Origin: Arthrobacter ramosus
GTDB taxonomy: Bacteria > Actinomycetota > Actinomycetes > Actinomycetales > Micrococcaceae
DNA length: 64,000 bases
Direction: 5' to 3'
Assembly: GCF_039535095.1 (NCBI RefSeq)
Contig: NZ_BAAAWN010000001.1
Coordinates: 4,960,001-5,024,000 of the forward strand
Part shown: positions 26,032 to 34,415 of the stretch, piece after piece
How the letters are laid out: every line of letters begins with the position of its first letter
Numbering within the stretch: the stretch's first letter is position 1
The notes under the pieces: generated by a model
The model's database searches: none
Told to the model about the DNA's origin: nothing
Seen by the model: only the letters and a program-made list of their open reading frames with translations
Translations under genes and position numbers: made by a program

Positions 26032-27489
26032 TTAGACCAATTCGCTTGCGAGTGCGGGGGCCTGAAGCGGGGTGGCCTCGGTCTTCTTCCGGAAGGTGCG
26101 TGCCGCGACGTAGTAGAGCGGAGCAACTACCACGAGTCCGACAATCCAGGAGAGGTCTACGCCGCCCATGGCTGCCGCGACGGGTCCGGTGTAGATCGCT
26201 GTTGCCGAGAACGGAAGCTGGACCAGGGCACCTGCCACGTAGGAACCGATGGCGACCCAGTTGAAGCGGCCGTACACTCCGCCGTCGCGTTTGAAGAAGT
26301 CCTCAACCCTGTAATCGCCGTGCCGGAGGAGGTAGTAGTCCACCAGGTTGATGGCTGTCCAGGGAACCAGGACGTACATCAGGAAGGAGAGGAAGTTGGT
26401 GTAGAAGAGGATGAAGTTGTCGCGTGCGAACAGAGAGATCAGGAGTGCGAATGTAAAGAGGATGATTGCCGCAACGCTTCGGGTCTTGGCGCGAGGCAAC
26501 CAGTTCGGCTTGAACGTCTGCCCAATAGTGAGGCTGCACAGGACGCCGCAGTAGAGATTCATGGCGTTCGACGCTGCAACGCCGAGGCAGAAGATTCCCA
26601 CGACTGCCAGTGTCCATGGCTGGAGCAACGCTCCCATGCTGCCGACGATTTCGACGTTGCCGGCGTCTGCGCCCATCGTGACCGCGAGGGTTCCCACCAA
26701 GGCACCCAGGATCATCGGGAAGAGGGTCCCTAGGACGCAGCCTGAGTAGGAGGCCCAGAACGCCGGGCCCGAGCCGGTGCCTTGCGGCATGTAGCGGGAG
26801 TAGTCCGAGACGTAGGGAGCGTAGGCGAGTTGCCACAAGGCGGATACGGAGACGGTGGCCATGAAGCCAACCCAGTTGAAGTTTCCCTGGTACAGGAAAG
26901 TGGCAGGCAGCCCGTGGACGAACATGATCCAGACGAAGGCCAGCAGCAGCGCCAAACCAGCCACGATGCTGAGGAAGCGTGCGTAGGCGTGGATGAGCCG
27001 GTAGCCGAAAATCGTGGCAACAACGCTCACGACGCCGATGATGATGATGCCTGCGTCAACACTGATGTCCGGGCTGACCGCGGCCATTGCTTCGCCGCCA
27101 AAGACCAGGTTCGCGGCGAAGAATCCGACGTACATGATCACCACGATGACCACGATCAGCAGCGCCCCGAAGGAGCCGAACTGGCCGCGGGTCTGGATCA
27201 TCTGTGCCACGCCCAATTGCGGTCCCTGGGCGGAGTGGAGCGCCATGAAGATGGCGCCGATGACGTTGCCAAGGATGATTCCCACGGTGGCGGGCACAAA
27301 GCTGAGCCCGAACACCGTGGTGGCGAGTCCGCCGGTCACGATGGTCATGATCATGATGTTGGAACCGAACCAGATGGTGAAGAGGTCCCGCGCCTTTCCG
27401 TGGCGTTCGTTCAACGGGATGGGTTGAATGGTCTTGTCTTCGAGCCGGGGCACTTCGGTGACTGCGGCGGGATTGCTTCGGGTGTTCAT
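26032..27489 (-). CDS. NCS1-family (purine-cytosine type) permease
   Basis: 485 residues, about twelve membrane helices. N-terminal IQPIPLNERHGKARDLFTIWF is the NCS1 signature, with GPQLGVAQMIQTRGQFG in the first helices. NCS1 carriers import nucleobases, hydantoins, thiamine and related compounds. The ATG overlaps the stop of the ureohydrolase gene (ATGA), so both are probably translated together, and the substrate is likely the guanidino/ureido compound used by that enzyme. Confidence 0.85.
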   Translation of the reverse strand: MNTRSNPAAVTEVPRLEDKTIQPIPLNERHGKARDLFTIWFGSNIMIMTIVTGGLATTVFGLSFVPATVGIILGNVIGAIFMALHSAQGPQLGVAQMIQTRGQFGSFGALLIVVIVVIMYVGFFAANLVFGGEAMAAVSPDISVDAGIIIIGVVSVVATIFGYRLIHAYARFLSIVAGLALLLAFVWIMFVHGLPATFLYQGNFNWVGFMATVSVSALWQLAYAPYVSDYSRYMPQGTGSGPAFWASYSGCVLGTLFPMILGALVGTLAVTMGADAGNVEIVGSMGALLQPWTLAVVGIFCLGVAASNAMNLYCGVLCSLTIGQTFKPNWLPRAKTRSVAAIILFTFALLISLFARDNFILFYTNFLSFLMYVLVPWTAINLVDYYLLRHGDYRVEDFFKRDGGVYGRFNWVAIGSYVAGALVQLPFSATAIYTGPVAAAMGGVDLSWIVGLVVVAPLYYVAARTFRKKTEATPLQAPALASELV

Positions 27490-28490
27490 GATGCGGTCCA
27501 GGAGGCTGCTTGCAATTCGCGGACGGCGTTGGCGGAGGCTTTGCCGCGGTTCACCATCAGCGCGAGGAGGTCGAAGACGAGGGTGGCCGCGGCCAGCGTG
27601 GTGATGTCTGCGTGGTCGTAGGCCGGAGCGACCTCGACGACGTCTGCTCCGACGATGTTGATGCCGTTCAGGCCGCGGAGCAGGGCCAGAAGTTCGCGCG
27701 AGTGGAGCCCGCCCATCTCCGGGGTGCCGGTGCCCGGCGCGTAGGCCGGATCCAGGACGTCGATGTCGATGGAGACGTACACCGGGGTGTCGCCGAGCCG
27801 CTCCTTGACCTGTGCGATGGCCGCCGGAACGCCTATGACGTCCAGGTCCGAGCAGCGGATGATCTGGAATCCGAATTCGTGGTCGCGGAGGAAATCGTTG
27901 CGATCGTAGACCGGCCCGCGGATGCCGACGTGCATGGACCTGTCTTCCACGAGGAGGCCTTCCTCGAAAGCCCGCCGGAAGATGGTTCCGTGGGTGACCG
28001 GCTGGTCGAAGTAGGTGTCCCAGGTGTCCAGGTGGGCGTCGAAGTGCAGCAACGCGACCGGTCCGTGGACCTTGTTCAGGGCCCTGAGCATCGGGAGGGC
28101 GATGGTGTGGTCGCCACCGATCGAGATGAGCTTCTTGTCCTCACCGATCAGGGGCAGTGCCTGCTCCTCGATTTCGCGGACGGCCCGGGCGATGTCGTAG
28201 GGGGTGTAGGCGATGTCGCCGGCGTCGACAACCTGGACTTCGTTGACGGGCTCGACGTCCAGTTCGGGATGGTAGCCGGGACGCAGCAGCCGGGAGGCTT
28301 CGCGGACTGCGGCAGGACCGAACCGGGCGCCTGGCCGGAAGGACGTTCCGCCGTCGAACGGTACGCCGACGATCGCAATGTCGTAGTCCGGAACGCGGTC
28401 GATTTGGGGGAGCCGGGCGAAAGTGCCGAGGCCTGCATACCGGGGGACTTTTGTAGCGTCGACGGGGCCGATGGGCTTGTGCGTTGTCAT
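27486..28490 (-). CDS. Ureohydrolase (agmatinase/guanidinobutyrase type)
   Basis: 334 residues. All Mn-binding positions are visible: GGDHT (His about 128), DAHLDT (Asp about 151, His about 153, Asp about 155) and SIDIDVLDP (Asp about 242 and 244), with PGTGTPEMGG after. It splits a guanidino compound into urea and an amine. Given the aldehyde dehydrogenase in the operon, 4-guanidinobutanoate or a related acid is a reasonable substrate; a guanidinobutyrase linked to an aldehyde dehydrogenase is, from memory, described in Arthrobacter. Agmatine remains possible. First gene of the operon, divergent from the PucR regulator. Confidence 0.85.
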   Translation of the reverse strand: MTTHKPIGPVDATKVPRYAGLGTFARLPQIDRVPDYDIAIVGVPFDGGTSFRPGARFGPAAVREASRLLRPGYHPELDVEPVNEVQVVDAGDIAYTPYDIARAVREIEEQALPLIGEDKKLISIGGDHTIALPMLRALNKVHGPVALLHFDAHLDTWDTYFDQPVTHGTIFRRAFEEGLLVEDRSMHVGIRGPVYDRNDFLRDHEFGFQIIRCSDLDVIGVPAAIAQVKERLGDTPVYVSIDIDVLDPAYAPGTGTPEMGGLHSRELLALLRGLNGINIVGADVVEVAPAYDHADITTLAAATLVFDLLALMVNRGKASANAVRELQAASWTAS

Positions 28491-28642
28491 TCCGGTGTCC
28501 TTTGTTCAGTGCTGCTGTTCAGTGCTGCCGGGCGGCGATGCCGCAGCGTTCGGTGTTGGGATGGGGGTGCTCGCCTTTGAGCGGGAAGTAGGTAATCCAA
28601 TTCTTAGTGGCGTGCATCACGGCGTATAGCGGTCGATTGACT

Positions 28643-28671
28643 ACAAATGGACGAGGCTCTTATACATTTGT
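28643..28671. promoter_or_regulatory. Inverted repeat in ureohydrolase/pucR intergenic region
   Basis: ACAAATG (28643-28649) and CATTTGT (28665-28671) are perfect 7-bp arms 15 bases apart, about 50 bp before the PucR-type gene and on the promoter side of the divergent ureohydrolase operon. Candidate operator for the PucR protein. Confidence 0.4.
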
Positions 28672-28719
28672 CTAAGGGTCCTGAGTTGGCCCGAAACCAA
28701 CGCGCTGGGAGCATATTTC

Positions 28720-30213
28720 ATGGCGATTACTGTGGCTGAGCTCGTGGCGGAACCTCAGCTCGGACTCACGCTTTTGGCCGGATCCGCGGGCAGGGACAAC
28801 CGGATCACGTGGGCACACACTTCCGACCTGCCGAGGCTGTGGGAATGGGTCACCGGCGGCGAACTGATGATGACCAACGGCCTGTCCATCCCGGCCGACG
28901 CCCAAGGCCAAGTAGCGCTCGCCGAGGCGCTCGTCGATGCAGGTGCCAGTGCCCTTGCCATCGGGGAAAAGATGCATGCCCCTGAGCTGTTGCCGGAGTT
29001 CCTCGCGGCATGCGAACAGTTGCCGCTGCCGCTGATCAGCGTTCCGTATCCATTGCCCTTCATCGCTATCGCGCGAGCGGTAGCTGAGGCCTCCTTGCTG
29101 GAGGAATCGCGGCGCTTGCGTCAGACCGCCCGGGTCTATGACCTGCTCCGTACGGCGGGAACATCCGAGGACCATTGGCAGGGCCTTCTCCAAAGCCTTG
29201 AGGCCGAGCTCGATGCGGATCTGTTCGTTGTGGACCGGCGCTGCCTTCATCCCTGGCATCCGGATGGTGAGCCGCTGCCGGACTTCCTGCAGGCGGAATT
29301 GGCCCCCCTGACAGGGCATATACCCATGACCGGGAAGAAGTTCCAATGGCATCGGCTGCGGGACCGGCACGTGTTGATGATGGACATCCCCACCCACGCC
29401 AATGCGGTGCTGGTGGTGCTGCCGAAAAGCGATCCGCACCCTGACGCCGTCGTGCTTCTGCATGCGGCGACGGTGCTGGGGTTGGAACTCTCGCGAACGG
29501 CCCTGTCTCTGGAGGGCCGGCACCGCCTGGCGGGCGAATTCCTCCTGCAGGCGTTCGATGGACGCCTGGGGATCGCTGAACTGGAGATCAGGCTCACCGC
29601 TTTTGAGATTTCGGCGCAGAATTTCGTGGTGGTTTCGATAGGGGCCGACGACGGCGAGCGGCTGGCGAACATGCACGTCGAACTGTGGCGCCACGGACTT
29701 CAGGCCGCTTGCCTGCGGCGTCTAAATACACTTCATGTGGCGGTATCCGCGGCAGTGACCGATGACGTTTTGATCCATTGCGCGGGGCCCGAGGTCCGGA
29801 TTGGCATCAGCTCGCCTACGTCTGCCGGGGGAGTCCAACGTGCACTGCAGGAATCGCTGTGGGCGCTCGGTTCAGCGAAAGGCAATGCCGTAAACCTGTC
29901 CCGTTACGCCGAGGGTCCCTCGTGGCTGGGGCTCACGAGTTTCGAGGAGGGGACGGCGTTGGTTCAGCGGCTGCTCGGCCCGATCTTCACGTATGAACAG
30001 AGCGAGGAAGGCGATCTCATCGTGACTTTGAAGACCTACTTGGACACCCAGAGGTCGTGGCAAAAGACCGCCGCGGCGCTCTTCGCCCATCGCCAAACCA
30101 TCATCTACCGCATCCGGAAAATCAGCGAGTTGACGGGGCTCGACATGACCGAAACGTCTACGTTGGCCCAGCTCTGGTTTGCGCTCCAGATTCATGAGGC
30201 GATGCATCAGTAG
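28720..30213 (+). CDS. PucR-family transcriptional regulator
   Basis: 497 residues. N-terminal PucR-type sensory domain (TVAELVAEPQLGLTLLAG, WVTGGELMMTNGL), a central GGDEF-like/linker region, and a C-terminal helix-turn-helix (SWQKTAAALFAHRQTIIYRIRKISELTG). ATG 28720 has GGGAG about eight bases upstream. Divergent from the ureohydrolase operon, which it most likely activates in response to a nitrogen-rich substrate. PucR proteins classically control purine/allantoin use. Confidence 0.88.
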   Translation: MAITVAELVAEPQLGLTLLAGSAGRDNRITWAHTSDLPRLWEWVTGGELMMTNGLSIPADAQGQVALAEALVDAGASALAIGEKMHAPELLPEFLAACEQLPLPLISVPYPLPFIAIARAVAEASLLEESRRLRQTARVYDLLRTAGTSEDHWQGLLQSLEAELDADLFVVDRRCLHPWHPDGEPLPDFLQAELAPLTGHIPMTGKKFQWHRLRDRHVLMMDIPTHANAVLVVLPKSDPHPDAVVLLHAATVLGLELSRTALSLEGRHRLAGEFLLQAFDGRLGIAELEIRLTAFEISAQNFVVVSIGADDGERLANMHVELWRHGLQAACLRRLNTLHVAVSAAVTDDVLIHCAGPEVRIGISSPTSAGGVQRALQESLWALGSAKGNAVNLSRYAEGPSWLGLTSFEEGTALVQRLLGPIFTYEQSEEGDLIVTLKTYLDTQRSWQKTAAALFAHRQTIIYRIRKISELTGLDMTETSTLAQLWFALQIHEAMHQ

Positions 30214-30542
30214 ACCCCGGCCCCGGGGAGGTGGCTGTCGTTGTCCGCCCCGGGCATCCGCGCGGATGGACACGTCTGCGGCATCCTGGTCCGCCTGGAG
30301 CTCTTCCTGGAACCTCGCGTAGCGGGCCAGGCGGGCTGGACGGCGGCGCAGGAAACCGCCATGGGCGGGCTCGCCGTCAACGTCGTCGAATGCCGACGCC
30401 CGGGGTTTACCATTCAACGGAAGGCGGTCGGGCAGCCTGGAGCCGCCCGACGTAAGCTCATAACGGATGCCAGTGCCGCCGTCGGGCAGTATTAGTTGAG
30501 CAGTACGCCGCTCAAGAGAAGCAAGCAGAGGCAGGCAATCCA
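30214..30542. other. Intergenic, no gene recognised
   Basis: Open frames here on both strands are short and match nothing recognised. The last 60 bases probably hold the promoter of the FUSC gene. No hairpin or repeat of note was seen. Confidence 0.4.
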
Positions 30543-31592
30543 TTGAACGCCCTGGCAGAGATGTTCAGGATCGGTCCCGGCAACAAGGACCATCACCCGG
30601 CTGTGCGCTGCGCTGTGGGCGTCTTCCTGCCATTGATCACCCTCGTTTTGTTCGGACGCCTGGACCTCGTGGTTTTCGCCAGCTTTGCTGCGTTCACCAA
30701 CATCTTTGGCCGCAACGAGCCCCACAGCCACCGTTTTCGAAGCCAACTCCGGGCCGGTTCGCTGCTGCTTGGCATCATCCTGCTCGCCACCCTGACGGCC
30801 AGGGTTGGACAGGGCTCGGACGTGTACGTGTGGATCCTCACGCTCGGCACCACCTTGGTTGCTGCATTTTGCTCCGTGGTGACTGCGCTGTGGCGGCTTC
30901 GCCCGGCAGGTTCCCTCTTCCATATTTTCGCTTTCGCCGCGATCGCGTCCGTGCCTCAGCAGCCGCCGCTCTGGGAAGGGATGTTGGCCGCCGTTTTGAC
31001 TGCGGTGCTGGCGTTGCTGATCGGAATGTCGGCACGGGTGGTCCCGAGCCACCGGACGCCCTGGAAGCGACCGCCGTCGGACCGGTTATTGCCGCAGGAA
31101 GTCCGGGCAGCGTGGCTGGAAGGCTTGGGCTACTTCGTGGCTGCCGGGCTGGCCGGAACGCTGGCTACCTTGGCCGGGCAATGGCTCGGGTTCGGACACA
31201 GCTATTGGGCCATGGTGGCGGCAGTGGTTCCCTTGGTGGGCCGCAGTACCCGGCATCGGGTGCAACGGGGAATCCAGAGGATCGTTGGGACCCTGCTCGG
31301 TTTGCTGGTGTTGGCCGGAATCCTGTGGCTCGGCCCGGCGCCCTGGCAGATGGTGTTGGTAATTGCCTTATGCCAGTTCGGGGCCGAGCTCTTCATTGCG
31401 CGCCAATATCTTGTGGCACAGATATTTGTCACGCCACTGGCTCTCATTTCCACTCTGCTGGTCGCCAACGTCCCGCCCGGGCTGTTGCTGCGGGACCGCA
31501 TCGTCGAGACCGTGATCGGGGCCGCCGTCGGCGTCGCGGTGGTATTGGCGCCCGCGGCATGGTCCCGGTTCCGGGAACTCGCGCCCGGCTAG
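30543..31592 (+). CDS. FUSC-family membrane protein
   Basis: 349 residues with two sets of membrane helices separated by a cytoplasmic stretch (about 165-195). The conserved PAVRCAVGVFLPL, FASFAAFTNIFGRNE and, in the second half, GFGHSYWAMVAAVVPLVG with RIVGTLLG fit the FUSC (fusaric acid resistance/aromatic acid exporter-like) family. The start is a TTG with a weak AGAGGCAGG site, so the exact start is uncertain. Probable efflux of organic acids, or turgor-related export; no operon partner. Confidence 0.78.
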   Translation: MNALAEMFRIGPGNKDHHPAVRCAVGVFLPLITLVLFGRLDLVVFASFAAFTNIFGRNEPHSHRFRSQLRAGSLLLGIILLATLTARVGQGSDVYVWILTLGTTLVAAFCSVVTALWRLRPAGSLFHIFAFAAIASVPQQPPLWEGMLAAVLTAVLALLIGMSARVVPSHRTPWKRPPSDRLLPQEVRAAWLEGLGYFVAAGLAGTLATLAGQWLGFGHSYWAMVAAVVPLVGRSTRHRVQRGIQRIVGTLLGLLVLAGILWLGPAPWQMVLVIALCQFGAELFIARQYLVAQIFVTPLALISTLLVANVPPGLLLRDRIVETVIGAAVGVAVVLAPAAWSRFRELAPG

Positions 31593-31685
31593 GCGTTTCC
31601 CAATTGCCAACCGTGTGGGACCTTATGTAAGGGGACTTATTATTTCCACATGCCCCAATCAGCATATTCACCGGGAGAACGTGCC

Positions 31686-32456
31686 ATGCTTCCTACAGAT
31701 TCCACTTGGACCACCATCGACCGAATCCAGAACCTGATCCTGGAGAGTGCCGACTTCGAGGACTTCCTCAACGAGCTCGCGCGGTTTTCTGCCCACCAGG
31801 TGGCGGGCAACGGCGATGATGCCCTCTGCGGGATCACGCTGCTGCGCGAGCGGAAGGCACTCACGATTGGTTGGAGCAGTGACGCGGCCCGCGAAGTGGA
31901 CGAGATTCAGTATTCCTTGGCCCAGGGGCCATGTTTGACGGCCGCCGAAGAAGATCGGGAAGTCCACGTCCCGGATCTTCTTGAGGAGAACCGTTGGGGC
32001 CCCGACTATGCGGCTGCCGTTGCGTCGCACGGCCTGAGGTCGGTGTTGTCGTTGCCTTTCAACCTTGAGGGAGAGGCCAAAGCAGCGCTCAACCTGTACT
32101 CCGAGGCTGCGCACAAGTTCGACGAAAGGGCCGCAGACAGGGCCCGCGGATACACCCGTGAGGTATCCCAGGCCCTGCGTCTTGCCATCAGGATCGCCCT
32201 CCATGCGGACAGCGCAAAGAATCTCCGGGCGGCGATGGAGTCCCGCACGGCCATTGACATCGCCGTTGGAATTGTCATGGCACAGAGCCGCTGCAGCCAG
32301 GAGGACGCGGTCCGGATCCTGACGGAGACCTCGAGCAATCGCAACGTGAAATTGCGCGATATCGCCAAGTCCTTGGTGGATTCCGTTGACTCAGCGGGCA
32401 CCCTGACCCACTTCGAAGAGCCGGTCCAGGAGCCGGGCCGCAGCCGGGCGGGGTGA
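31686..32456 (+). CDS. GAF-ANTAR RNA-binding antiterminator
   Basis: 256 residues from ATG 31686, chosen for GGAGA eight bases upstream; ATG 31650 lacks a ribosome site. GAF domain at about 20-165 (ITLLRERKALTIGWSS, YSLAQGPCLTAA, SVLSLPFNL) followed by ANTAR (about 180-235: NLRAAMESRTAIDIAVGIVM, CSQEDAVRILTETSSNRNVK, LRDIAKSLV). Such proteins bind paired hairpins in nascent RNA to prevent termination, with the GAF domain sensing the signal. Target genes cannot be identified from this window. Confidence 0.85.
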   Translation: MLPTDSTWTTIDRIQNLILESADFEDFLNELARFSAHQVAGNGDDALCGITLLRERKALTIGWSSDAAREVDEIQYSLAQGPCLTAAEEDREVHVPDLLEENRWGPDYAAAVASHGLRSVLSLPFNLEGEAKAALNLYSEAAHKFDERAADRARGYTREVSQALRLAIRIALHADSAKNLRAAMESRTAIDIAVGIVMAQSRCSQEDAVRILTETSSNRNVKLRDIAKSLVDSVDSAGTLTHFEEPVQEPGRSRAG

Positions 32457-32541
32457 GTCCGGCCCCCTGATGGGTCAGCGCACGGGGTGTAATGCCTTCG
32501 AGGGCCCATGCTGTGCCATTTCGCGCAGCAGACCAGAGCCG

Positions 32542-33114
32542 TCAGTGTGCTTCGGATTCTTCCGTATAGACGCGTGCCGCGTAGTCTTCCAAGGCCTGTG
32601 CGCATTTGGCCAGGGCGTTGTCTACTTCGTTCGAGCCGGGTGCCTGGAAGGTGTCGCGAGCCCGTATTTTGGCGAGCCAGTTGATGAGCTTGGTGTGGTC
32701 GACCTCGTTTTCTTCGAGTTCGGCGTACGTGAAGTGCTGGGCGTTGTGTTCCTTCTCGATTCCTGCAAGGAAATCGGTGCAGCGGTCGATGATCTCCTCG
32801 TATTCGTCGGTGCGGGCCTTTTGGTAGAGGTTCAGTACGTGAGATTCTCCGGCAAGGACCGTGGAGGACATGAGGACGGCTGTTCCAGACATTTGCAGGA
32901 TTTCATGGCGGAGCTTCTGAAGGGCACGTTCGGCTGCGGGCGCCTTGGGGAGGGCTGCGATCGAGTTTTGCAGGTAGACGGCGCCCAGTCCTTTCAGACG
33001 ACGCCACACTGTCGCGCGTAGCCGGGTGGGTTCGGAGGGGACACGGTAGACCAAGATCAGCCATTCGGCCGCCCCGGCCGCATCCGGACCGTCTGTCGAT
33101 TCGGGAGGGCACAT
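32542..33114 (-). CDS. ChrB N-terminal-domain protein
   Basis: 190 residues from ATG 33114; the longer frame adds 34 unlike residues. EWLILVYRVPSEPTRLRATV, RRLKGLGAVYLQNSIAALP and DEYEEIIDRCTDFLAGIEKE match the N-terminal domain of chromate-resistance regulator ChrB. The C-terminal domain of full ChrB is absent, and no ChrA chromate transporter is adjacent. A stress or metal-sensing role is plausible but unproven. Divergent from the transport operon starting at 33324. Confidence 0.72.
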   Translation of the reverse strand: MCPPESTDGPDAAGAAEWLILVYRVPSEPTRLRATVWRRLKGLGAVYLQNSIAALPKAPAAERALQKLRHEILQMSGTAVLMSSTVLAGESHVLNLYQKARTDEYEEIIDRCTDFLAGIEKEHNAQHFTYAELEENEVDHTKLINWLAKIRARDTFQAPGSNEVDNALAKCAQALEDYAARVYTEESEAH

Positions 33115-33263
33115 CTTCGGATTGTATCCGGAGCATGACTGACTACCCTCCGGACGGACTCCCGGGTGCCTGTCAGCTGGCGAAGCGTTTAGCAGCCTTA
33201 ACCCCTCGTTCACCAAAGCACGACGCTGTGTTAGCCCTCTGAAGTCACGATCATTACGGCATC

Positions 33264-33283
33264 AAGCTAACGGCCGTTAGCTT
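33264..33283. promoter_or_regulatory. Perfect 20-bp palindrome, candidate operator
   Basis: AAGCTAACGGCCGTTAGCTT is completely self-complementary. It lies 40 bp before the start of the transport operon and 150 bp before the ChrB-like gene. The TAAC-N4-GTTA spacing resembles TetR-family operators; no TetR gene lies in the window. Confidence 0.6.
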
Positions 33284-33323
33284 TGTCTTCCAACGGCGCA
33301 TATTCCGAAGAGAGCACCCTGTG

Positions 33324-34415
33324 ATGAAACTGAAGAACAAATCCGCGATGATTGCGGTTACTGCCATGGCAGCTGGCGCGGCCCTGACTTTGTCCGCGTG
33401 CGGGGGCCAGGCGGCTGGAACCGCGGTTGGCCAAGCTTCCTCAACGGCGACTGGTGCCGCAGGCTCCGACCAGGCGCCTTTCGTCCTCTATTCGGCGATG
33501 GGGTACGACGCCCCCGTGGTGAAGGCCTTCACCGCTGCGACCGGTATTCAGGTCAAGCTGGTGGATGACAGCACGGGACCGCTTTTGACGAAGATCGCCG
33601 CTGAGAAGAACAACCCTCAGTGGACCGCTTTCTGGGCCGACGGCGACACGGCCTTCGCTTCCCTGGACCAGCAGGGCCAGTTGCTTCCCTACACTCCTGC
33701 CGCCCCGTACACCCCGGCCGGACAGTCTGTAGTGCCCGGGGACCACAGCTACATCCCCACCGGCGTGACGACGGTCCCGGCGGTGATTTACAACGCTGCG
33801 AAAACCAGTGCGGTGCCCACCAGCTTGGCCGACCTCTCCGGGTCCGAGTACACGGGCAAGGTGGGAATGAACGATCCCTCCCAGTCAGGTCCGACTTATC
33901 CGCTGATCGCCGGGGTAATGAACCAACTGGGCGGAGTTGACCAGGGAAAGAAAATGTTCTCGGACCTGAAGTCCAACGGCATGAAGGTTTACCCCACCAA
34001 CGGAGACACCCTGCATGCCCTGGAAACCGGGCAGATCCAGTACGGCATGATCCAAAGCTCGGCGGCCCTGGCTGAAGTTCTCAAGGTCAAGCCGACTGCA
34101 GACTTTCAGCCCAAGGTTGCCAGTCTCTCAGCCTCGACCCTGCTTCCCGGCGTCTTCGGCATAGACAAGAACGCGCCGGCCACGGCCCAGGAGCAGGCGA
34201 AAAAGTTCGCGGATTTCGTTCTTTCTCCGGCCGGTCAGGAGGCCATGAAGAACGGCAACCCCGACGGTGACTCGTTGTTCTGGCCCATCATTTCCGGAAT
34301 CACTCCGGCTGCCGGGGTTCCGTCGTTCCCCGCCGGGTACCAGCACATCGACCCCTTCGCATGGGGCCCGCGGCAGGCCGACATTGTCAGCTGGTTTGAC
34401 TCGAACATCAAATAG
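33324..34415 (+). CDS. ABC transporter substrate-binding lipoprotein (AfuA-type)
   Basis: 363 residues from ATG 33324 (a GTG one codon earlier is possible). Lipobox LSAC at about residues 22-25. Fold of the ferric-iron/AfuA group: FVLYSAMGYDAPVVKAFTAATG, then LVDDSTGPLLTKIAAE, and QYGMIQSSAALAEVLK near residue 240. The tyrosine pair seen in true ferric-iron proteins (and in the lipoprotein at 11941) is not visible in the corresponding C-terminal segment, so the ligand may not be free Fe(III). First gene of a four-gene operon with permease, ATPase and an ExxE membrane protein. Confidence 0.82.
   Translation: MKLKNKSAMIAVTAMAAGAALTLSACGGQAAGTAVGQASSTATGAAGSDQAPFVLYSAMGYDAPVVKAFTAATGIQVKLVDDSTGPLLTKIAAEKNNPQWTAFWADGDTAFASLDQQGQLLPYTPAAPYTPAGQSVVPGDHSYIPTGVTTVPAVIYNAAKTSAVPTSLADLSGSEYTGKVGMNDPSQSGPTYPLIAGVMNQLGGVDQGKKMFSDLKSNGMKVYPTNGDTLHALETGQIQYGMIQSSAALAEVLKVKPTADFQPKVASLSASTLLPGVFGIDKNAPATAQEQAKKFADFVLSPAGQEAMKNGNPDGDSLFWPIISGITPAAGVPSFPAGYQHIDPFAWGPRQADIVSWFDSNIK

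Noticed and set aside
30241..30495. Small genes between the pucR and FUSC genes
   Set aside because: Competing short frames on both strands, no ribosome site or recognisable sequence.
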